Part shown: positions 57,998-64,000 of the stretch, one piece after another
Numbering within the stretch: position 1 is the stretch's first letter
How the letters are laid out: every line of letters begins with the position of its first letter
DNA from: Patiria miniata
Taxonomy: Eukaryota; Echinodermata; Asteroidea; Valvatida; Asterinidae
Direction: 5' to 3'
Assembly (NCBI RefSeq): GCF_015706575.1
Contig: NW_024037074.1
Coordinates: forward strand, 5,518,001-5,582,000
Length of the DNA stretch: 64,000 nucleotides
Notes under the pieces: model-generated
What the model saw: only the letters and a program-made list of their open reading frames with translations
Database searches by the model: none
Told to the model about the DNA's origin: nothing
Program-made: the position numbers and the translations under genes

Positions 57998-58894
57998 GCA
58001 ATGTTGAGAGCAGATATTTCCCTACCCAGGCAGTTTTTCAATATCATTATTTTAGCTTGACTTTTTTTTTCTTTTTTTTTTACTTGGGTATCCGCAATAC
58101 AGTAATTGTACTCCCATAAGCTACAGACCATGTCAAACTTGTTTACAAATTATTGTTGTGGTCACGTGACGCTGACTTAACCACGAAAAATCATGCCCCT
58201 CTACAGGTATATTTTTCTACAATGCATGTTCGCTATTTTGAAATATGGGGCCGGTTTTCAAAATGTGCACGTCACAGCGAGTGAAACATGAGAAAAACAT
58301 GTGTTTGGTTGTTCTGTTTGTCGGTAACCGACAAGCAAGACGTCATAGATGACATGGTCTTCATTCTTCAACCTTTTCGCAACATGGATTTCGGTCAAGG
58401 TAAAACGCCACAATAGCTCTGACGTACCAATTGGTTGACCTTGCAAACAAATTCAAGCACTCGCTACACTGAAGCACTGCTACCGTTTTCAAAAACATTA
58501 ACAAAAGACTTAATCGAGCAGACGTAAACAAAGGAATGCAATAGGGATTGTGCTGAAGCATGGTAAAGGGTTGAAAAGAATTGGTGGGTCACTCTGACGT
58601 CACGGGTATTGTGAAAAGGGAGTGTTGGTCAGGGTTAGTTGAGTTGTGTGCATTATATACATGTACATGTATATTGAAGCGTCGCCATTGGTACTAGCTT
58701 ATACATGGGAGTCTGTAACCAATATTGTAACAGAATTACCCTGTTGCTTCAAACTCTTCGATTTGAAGATTTTCTTCGGTGATTTGCGGACTTCAGTCTC
58801 GCAACAACAGGTAGTGACAGTAAACAAATCTTGTTCGAATGCGAAATTGACTATACTCTTTTGGGTTTTTGCGAACTCGACCTTATATTCAACG
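57998..58894. other. Upstream region of receptor at 58895
   Basis: Holds the likely promoter and 5' UTR. The receptor frame stays open back to 58646, but those 83 extra codons have no signal-peptide character and are probably not translated. Confidence 0.5.
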
Positions 58895-60511
58895 ATGTTT
58901 ACACGCTGCCATAGAGCACCAGCAATGGTTATTTTCTGGATAGTTGTGCTGATTTTGTTTAACCTCTCAGCCTCGGTGTCGAGTCAAGGAGCAACCCTCA
59001 ACATCATCCCTGAAAGAACGGATCAGCCTCGGGAAGGAGACAGTGTCACCTTGGTTTGCCAAGTTACTTCCTCCAATCCACCTGATGTAATCTTCTGGCA
59101 GAGAACGAATTTGACGTCTGGAACAGTAACGATATTCGTCGATGAAACCGGACTGAATTCAAATGCTGATGATCGGTTCTCTTTAGACCCCATAACTGTC
59201 GTCACTTCAATTGGTCCGGTGTTTTCTCAGAGAGTAACTATCAAGGCTATTCGAGAAAGTGACGAGGCTTCGTATAGATGTGCAGCGGTAACTCATGAAT
59301 CGGCTTCACAGACGTTAAGGATTCACCCAGCTGATGAGTTTCCAGTTTGCTCACCCTATGGCCAGGCTACAGTGGTGAACGGCAGCCTCATTTCTTGCAG
59401 AACTGTAAAGGACTCGAACATCCCCGCCGTGACAATACCAGGAATGCCTTCGGGGGCCCCAGGTTGGATCACGAGTAACTCTATGATTGGACAGAACGAA
59501 GGTACAGAACTCACTCACACGGTGAACACTTCGGACAATGGAACAACTTTCACCTGTGCCGCAATTGGTAACTCACCAATGGCATTGGCTTGTAAGATTG
59601 GCCCTCTGAATGTGATTACAAATGACGTGGGCGGGGGCCTTTCTTCAGCTGACATCGCTGGAATCGTAATCGGTTCTATTCTTATCCTCATCATCATTGC
59701 CCTGCATTTTCTGTGTTGTCGCTGTACCCCGCGGAGATGGAAGCGAACCAAGTCGTACCTCCTGGACATCGGCAGCAGCTCCTTCGGAACATCAAACCGT
59801 CGAGACAACTCGGCACCGGAGCAGCCAAACTCTGTGGAGCTGGGCAATTCTCAGCTTGCCAGCGATGACGTGCCGCCATCGTACGAGTCCGCAACGGGGA
59901 ATGAGGAAACAGAAGCGGTTAGCGATTCACCTGTGGTAGACGAACGAGATCCACCTGCGACTTCTGATCTCCATGAGGTGTCATCTAACCAGCCTGAGCA
60001 AGGTGTAAACGTCTACGTGAATGCGAATGTGATGAGCCCTTTCTTCGCAGGCGATAAGGCCAATCCAATATATGATAATGCAAAGGTTTCCCCAGTCAGG
60101 CAAAACAACGGGGACGATTCTGGTGCAGGACCCAAGCCGAAAGAGATCAAGCGGTTCGCCATCAATCGCAAAGGAAAGATGGATAAACCTATTGACCCAG
60201 ACGCTGCCATCTCTGATTCACCGGACGGAAATGAATTTAAAAAGGATCCCTCTGTGATCTACGCGAAGGTGGACAAAACGGCGAAGCGTTCCCCGCATTC
60301 TGTAGACACCAGGGAGGATTCCGGAGCGGGAACAACTTCCAAGAAAATCAAGAGATTTGCTCTGAACAGGAAAGTCAAGGTGGAGAGAGCTGCCTCCCCA
60401 CCCAAACCAGAACCGGTGATCGTGTACGCTGAGTTGGACCTTCATGAAAATCAGGACGGTGTCAGGTCACCCAAAGAGCCCCGGACAGAATACGCTGAAA
60501 TTAAACGTTGA
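58895..60511 (+). CDS. Ig-superfamily receptor with ITIM/ITSM-like tail (array member 6)
   Basis: 538 residues from the ATG at 58895 (A at -3), which starts just before the signal peptide (to about residue 30, SVSSQ). The ATG at 58925 is an alternative start. V-type Ig domain: Cys55, Trp68, DEASYRC (Cys129). Membrane-proximal domain: FPVCSPYG (Cys152), ISC (Cys168), GW, DNGTTFTC (Cys221), CKIGPL (Cys233). Transmembrane helix about 251-273, then FLCCRC. The 260-residue tail has PPSY (Tyr330, a WW-domain ligand pattern), NPIYDNAKV (Tyr393), VIYAKV (Tyr456), IVYAEL (Tyr511) and TEYAEI (Tyr533). The last pair has the form ITIM then ITSM, which in known receptors recruits SH2-domain phosphatases. 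A duplicated module (DSGAG then IKRFA) occurs at about 408-427 and 476-495. An inhibitory or tuning receptor is inferred. Confidence 0.93.
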   Translation: MFTRCHRAPAMVIFWIVVLILFNLSASVSSQGATLNIIPERTDQPREGDSVTLVCQVTSSNPPDVIFWQRTNLTSGTVTIFVDETGLNSNADDRFSLDPITVVTSIGPVFSQRVTIKAIRESDEASYRCAAVTHESASQTLRIHPADEFPVCSPYGQATVVNGSLISCRTVKDSNIPAVTIPGMPSGAPGWITSNSMIGQNEGTELTHTVNTSDNGTTFTCAAIGNSPMALACKIGPLNVITNDVGGGLSSADIAGIVIGSILILIIIALHFLCCRCTPRRWKRTKSYLLDIGSSSFGTSNRRDNSAPEQPNSVELGNSQLASDDVPPSYESATGNEETEAVSDSPVVDERDPPATSDLHEVSSNQPEQGVNVYVNANVMSPFFAGDKANPIYDNAKVSPVRQNNGDDSGAGPKPKEIKRFAINRKGKMDKPIDPDAAISDSPDGNEFKKDPSVIYAKVDKTAKRSPHSVDTREDSGAGTTSKKIKRFALNRKVKVERAASPPKPEPVIVYAELDLHENQDGVRSPKEPRTEYAEIKR

Positions 60512-62207
60512 GATATGTTGTCTGATATGCGGTAAAAGACTCTAACGTTACGCCTAACTATTTGTGACTGGCCAGCACCTCCCTCAATCCTGCAAAAAAT
60601 GTATATTATGTCAAAATATGTATATAATGTATATTATGACCTGTATATTATGTCAAGATGTCTGGGATGGGTACTTGTTCTATGGTACTTTTGGTTTTCC
60701 TCTGACAGTGTGGCGTAGCCAGCGGGGAGGGTAAGGGGGTATTTACCCGCCCATCATTTTGTAACGAGTGCCCTTTTTTAAGCCCTTTTTTTTTACGAGT
60801 GCCCTTTTTTAACGAGTGCCCCTCTTTGGAATGCGTGCGAACGTCGTTTCATATTGCCGCCGTGAAAAGCGCCATCTCTTGTCCGATAGTGGCATGACCA
60901 TCTGCTATGAACAGCGCCCCCATAAGAAGATTGTGCCAAGACGCCACGCCCCCTCCCCGCTTTTTGATATTACGCAGGCCGGGTGACCGGTGGGGACAAA
61001 CATAAACAAGTGCGAGTGCACAATAAGCTCTGGTCGTGTTGCAAGAAGTCTTGTATGAAAGTCTGGCAAGAAATCGATCAAAATGATCCCTGCCAGAGCC
61101 AAAAACAAAAAAAAATGCGGCGCCGAAAATGCGACGCCGATGGCACATAATGGACACCATACCTTTGGTCAAATTGGTCAATTTTCGGGAACGGACAGAT
61201 AGACAGACAGACAGACCACCAAGTGGCATGTAGAAGCTCCTCCCAGAGCTTCAGAACCTGTCTATTTTTTTGCACGGTATGGATGATGAGGCGCGTACCT
61301 TTTTTACGTGTGCCCCCAATAAAAATGTTCTTGCTATCATCAGTAAACGACACTTATCGCTGGTTACTTCTGAAGTATTACGCGATTATTGTTCGCTTAT
61401 ACATTTTTCCTTGTTTGGTATATATGTTTTGTATATGCTGTATAATCAAATGTTTTAATTGGTGAATAGTGTTATATTAAACATATTTGATTTTTAAATA
61501 CAATTTCTTAATCTGGGAAATTCAAGACCTTCAGGAAATATTCAGTAAGATTAGAAGCACTTATAATTGCAGCTATTGATAAAATATTCTTGTTAAAAAA
61601 GTTTTTATTGTACAGGTTAAAATTCCATATGTTTTCGACTTTTGACAGTTTTTCATTCGAACATATGAATATTTAAGCAGCCTGGGAGGTTTTTTATTTT
61701 ATTGACGCACCGCGCAATTTTTTGAGCAAATTTGAGTGAAAATAAACATTAATTTGCAGTTATTCGTTCACACACTTTGACTATATAACTTATTTCTCTT
61801 TACTTAAAGTGATCGTATGAAAATATGAAAAAAATATCATGATTGATATAATATTTCGTTTGACAATAACCATTGGGAAAGAATGTAGTATCGAGTGGTC
61901 TTTTGATAGTTGAGTGCATTTTCAAAGTATTTTTTTTAACAAATTGGAAATGTTTCATATGTCTTTCAACATTTTTGCAAAGACTGACCTTCATTTTGAT
62001 AATATATGATGAAAACAAAGTGGTGTCAGGATGCAACATTCTTTCCATATTGGGATCGATCTTCAACTATAAATGTCTTCCAACGGGAACAACTCTTGGC
62101 ATTAAAATAAAACTTTTACATATCGTCAGTGCGTGTTGTGGCATGCATAACAAGCAATGCTGATACACTCAACTAAAACAGAAAGTCCCACCTTCCAATA
62201 CTTTTTC
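60512..62207. other. Region downstream of receptor at 58895
   Basis: 3' UTR and spacer. Short tandem GTATATTATGTCAA-type repeats lie at about 60600-60655, and repeats of ACGAGTGCCCTTTTTTA at 60761-60818. GTGTGGCGTAGCCAGCGGGG at 60708-60727 resembles a hAT-like MITE end without a clear partner. The remainder to 62207 is AT-rich with no gene. Confidence 0.45.
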
Positions 62208-62546
62208 TTACTCAAAAACTGAGCATCTCTCGCCCAAATAACGACTAATCAGTACAGAAATTCCATAGCAATCCAGCCATACTCTTTGTTTGGCCCAAAA
62301 CAGTGATAATGTGTACGAGTTTATGCAATAGATGAAAAATGATACCGAAATAGTTGCACTTTTGTACACTCACTCTGCACGTATACAAAAAGTGCAACTT
62401 TTTCGGTACCATTTGTCATAAATTGCATAGTTGTGTACACATTATCACTGTTTTGAGCCAAACAAAGAGTATGGCTGGATTGCTAAGGAATTTCTGTACT
62501 GATCAGTCGTAATTTGAGCAAGATGTGCCTTGTAGTTTTTGAGTTA
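62208..62546. mobile_element. Foldback (inverted-repeat) element upstream of last receptor
   Basis: Left ACTCAAAAACT through CCAGCCATACTCTTTGTTTGG, CAGTGATAATGTGTAC and AGTTGCACTTTTTG-like sequence is mirrored by the right half to AGTTTTTGAGT. Arms of about 160 bp surround a ~20-base loop. Probably a MITE or foldback element; no clear target duplication. Confidence 0.75.
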
Positions 62547-62962
62547 GACAAACAAGTATAAAGGGGGATTTTTTGGGGGTTGAGCGTATGTGAAGAAACC
62601 CGTGAGCAATGCGTGTTGGGGAAGTGGTCCAACGCTTGGCCGGCTGTCAGTGGGAATTGAAAACAAATGAATGGCGCCCCCAACTCTGACGGGGGCGCAC
62701 TTCACAATGCCTAGGTTGAATACCATAGCTTCGTAATAAAAACGGAGGAGATTCGGTTGATTGATCACTTGTCATTGTATTTGTCAGCATTAAAATCGAA
62801 AGTACTTGTGAGGAACAAAACAGCAAATGTTTGTCCAATGACAAATCTAATGACAAATCAATTAATAAGCCGGATTTTCACATTTCCTCACTTAATGACA
62901 GACACTCCGTTAGAACTATCACGTTACATCTTAAGCCCATTTCATGCAACGTTACTGGCAGA
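62547..62962. other. Upstream region of receptor at 62963
   Basis: About 415 bases between the foldback element and the start codon. No coding sequence and no convincing promoter motif. Confidence 0.4.
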
Positions 62963-64000
62963 ATGAAACCAAACCTGATTTTTTGCTCAGTGCTGCTTTT
63001 TGCAGTCTATGCTGTCCGTCAGGTCTCGTGTTTTAGCACTTCAGGACTTACGGCTCAATCGGAAATCTCCGCTGAGATTTATCCCATTAACAGTGAGGTG
63101 CAGCAGGAGGGGGCTAGTATTAGTCTCATATGTAGTGTCGTCAATGTGAACATGGACAGACATATTGTCTCCTGGACAAGGAGAACACCGACGACCATGT
63201 TCATCGTTTCATCCAAAGATATGGAGGTGCATTTGGAGCGGCATGAGATAAGTTCCAAAAACGACACATTATCATCTTCCTTTGTTTTCAATTTGACCAT
63301 TAGTGGAGTCAATCAGTCGGATGCTGGCACTTACAGGTGTGATTTGGCCGAGAGAGTGACAGGCGGCAGCAGTACCTTCAGTTCGGTACTACGAACCGAC
63401 CTGACTCTAGAGGTGTATCCTGTGGAGGCTTTCCCTATCTGCAGTCCAAGTGGTGAATCTGTAGTCGACATCGACACTGAACTTCGTTGCCGAACAACTG
63501 GCGAAGCAATCCCAATTATTACCGACAGTGATGGCGGATGGATCCATCAGATTGGGCAACATGGAAAAGATCTTACGAAGAATGGAACATTTTCCGACAA
63601 TGGAAAAACGTTCACCTGTATTGCCGCGATAGATGCCTCTCCCAAGAATCTGTCCTGCAGTGTTGGCCCCCTTACCGTCAGAGTGCCGAGAAAGAAGGTA
63701 GCGACCACGCAGCTGAACCCTACCAGGGAGTCGGAAGGTCCAACAGCCGGACCGACACCGGTAATGAATGGAGAACTCTCGGTCGCCCTTATAATTGGAA
63801 TTGTGACCACTGTTTTTGTGATACTCATCGTAGTCGTTCTTGTCAACATCCTGTGCTGTCGATTCGAGCCTAGCAGGTGCCGGCGGCTGATCGGCTTTTG
63901 CACCTGTGCCTCCGCCGACGACCAGGAACACTATCCCAAAGGAGGGTTGAGTAACCAGAGAAGTTCCCACGTTTACGAGAGCAGGATTGGCAACCCCATC
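62963..64000 (+). CDS. Ig-superfamily receptor, 3' partial (array member 7)
   Basis: From the ATG at 62963 the frame stays open for 346 codons to the last base of the window, so the end of the tail and the stop codon are missing. Signal peptide to about residue 23-24 (QVSCF). V-type Ig domain: Cys57, Trp71, DAGTYRC (Cys126). Membrane-proximal domain: FPICSPSG (Cys160), LRC (Cys176), GGW, DNGKTFTC (Cys219), CSVGPL (Cys232). A short Thr/Pro linker leads to a transmembrane helix (about 273-298), then a Cys-rich juxtamembrane segment (ILCCRFEPSRC, FCTC). The visible tail has HYPKGG and HVYESR; whether ITIM-like motifs follow is not visible. Spacing of 2.4 kb from the previous receptor is the tightest in the array. 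Confidence 0.93.
   Translation, partial: MKPNLIFCSVLLFAVYAVRQVSCFSTSGLTAQSEISAEIYPINSEVQQEGASISLICSVVNVNMDRHIVSWTRRTPTTMFIVSSKDMEVHLERHEISSKNDTLSSSFVFNLTISGVNQSDAGTYRCDLAERVTGGSSTFSSVLRTDLTLEVYPVEAFPICSPSGESVVDIDTELRCRTTGEAIPIITDSDGGWIHQIGQHGKDLTKNGTFSDNGKTFTCIAAIDASPKNLSCSVGPLTVRVPRKKVATTQLNPTRESEGPTAGPTPVMNGELSVALIIGIVTTVFVILIVVVLVNILCCRFEPSRCRRLIGFCTCASADDQEHYPKGGLSNQRSSHVYESRIGNPI

Noticed and set aside
58646..58894. N-terminal extension of 83 codons on the 58895 receptor
   Set aside because: The frame is open, but the extension would bury the signal peptide inside the protein. The ATG at 58895 has an A at -3 and directly precedes the hydrophobic leader.
60849..61229. 126-codon minus-strand frame
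   Set aside because: It covers repeat-like DNA containing short simple repeats (GACAGACAGACAG near 61200) and has no domain.
1..64000. CRISPR array, operons or other prokaryotic features
   Set aside because: No regularly spaced repeat-spacer structure, no gene clusters with short spacing and no Shine-Dalgarno pattern; the gene structure and repeats are those of an animal nuclear genome.

Overview
This is a gene-poor, AT-rich animal nuclear region. Islands of GC-richer coding sequence sit in about 85% non-coding DNA full of short non-autonomous transposons, poly-G/poly-C runs, microsatellites and copies of a tRNA-derived SINE. The coding sequences have eukaryotic features: Kozak-like starts, signal peptides, Ig-superfamily domains, single transmembrane helices and cytoplasmic tyrosine motifs. 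The repeat content and the TACATGTA-rich background suggest a marine invertebrate, and an echinoderm such as a sea star is my best guess. That guess is inference; nothing in the window proves the species.

The main content is a same-strand (+) array of seven related single-exon genes for cell-surface immunoglobulin-superfamily receptors: 2-1681 (5' end outside the window), 11924-13087, 16906-18384, 31565-32485, 47242-48150, 58895-60511 and 62963-64000 (3' end outside the window). The full-length members share a signal peptide, a V-type Ig domain (Cys...Trp...D-x-G-x-Y-x-C) and an unusual membrane-proximal domain. That domain is marked by FPxCxPxG at its start, a second Cys, a Trp, D(D/N)GxTFxC, and CxIGPL at its end. 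The array members differ mainly in how they end. Two (16906 and 58895) have long tails with ITIM/ITSM-like tyrosine motifs, one (11924) has a short tail with a single tyrosine, one (31565) ends in a cysteine cluster right after the membrane helix, and one (47242) ends in a hydrophobic segment that looks like a GPI signal. The first gene has an extra Ig domain, a Pro/Thr stalk and a tyrosine-bearing tail. This resembles the logic of vertebrate paired inhibitory receptors, in a family I do not recognise by name.

One further single-exon gene lies on the minus strand (35106-36056), between the two tail-less receptors. It encodes a small membrane protein with almost no ectodomain, a juxtamembrane Cys cluster, a long acidic tail made of three degenerate ~57-residue repeats, and a possible PDZ-binding C-terminus.

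The intergenic regions hold many recognisable mobile elements with target-site duplications: four hAT-like MITEs (8-bp duplications) plus a degenerate fifth, four copies of a TTAA-flanked ~515-bp element, TA-flanked Tc1/mariner-like MITEs, one PIF/Harbinger-like MITE (TAA), and a 5-bp-duplication element present as a near-perfect inverted pair (10089-11074) and as a single copy (27855-28313). Several are nested in one another, which gives relative insertion ages.
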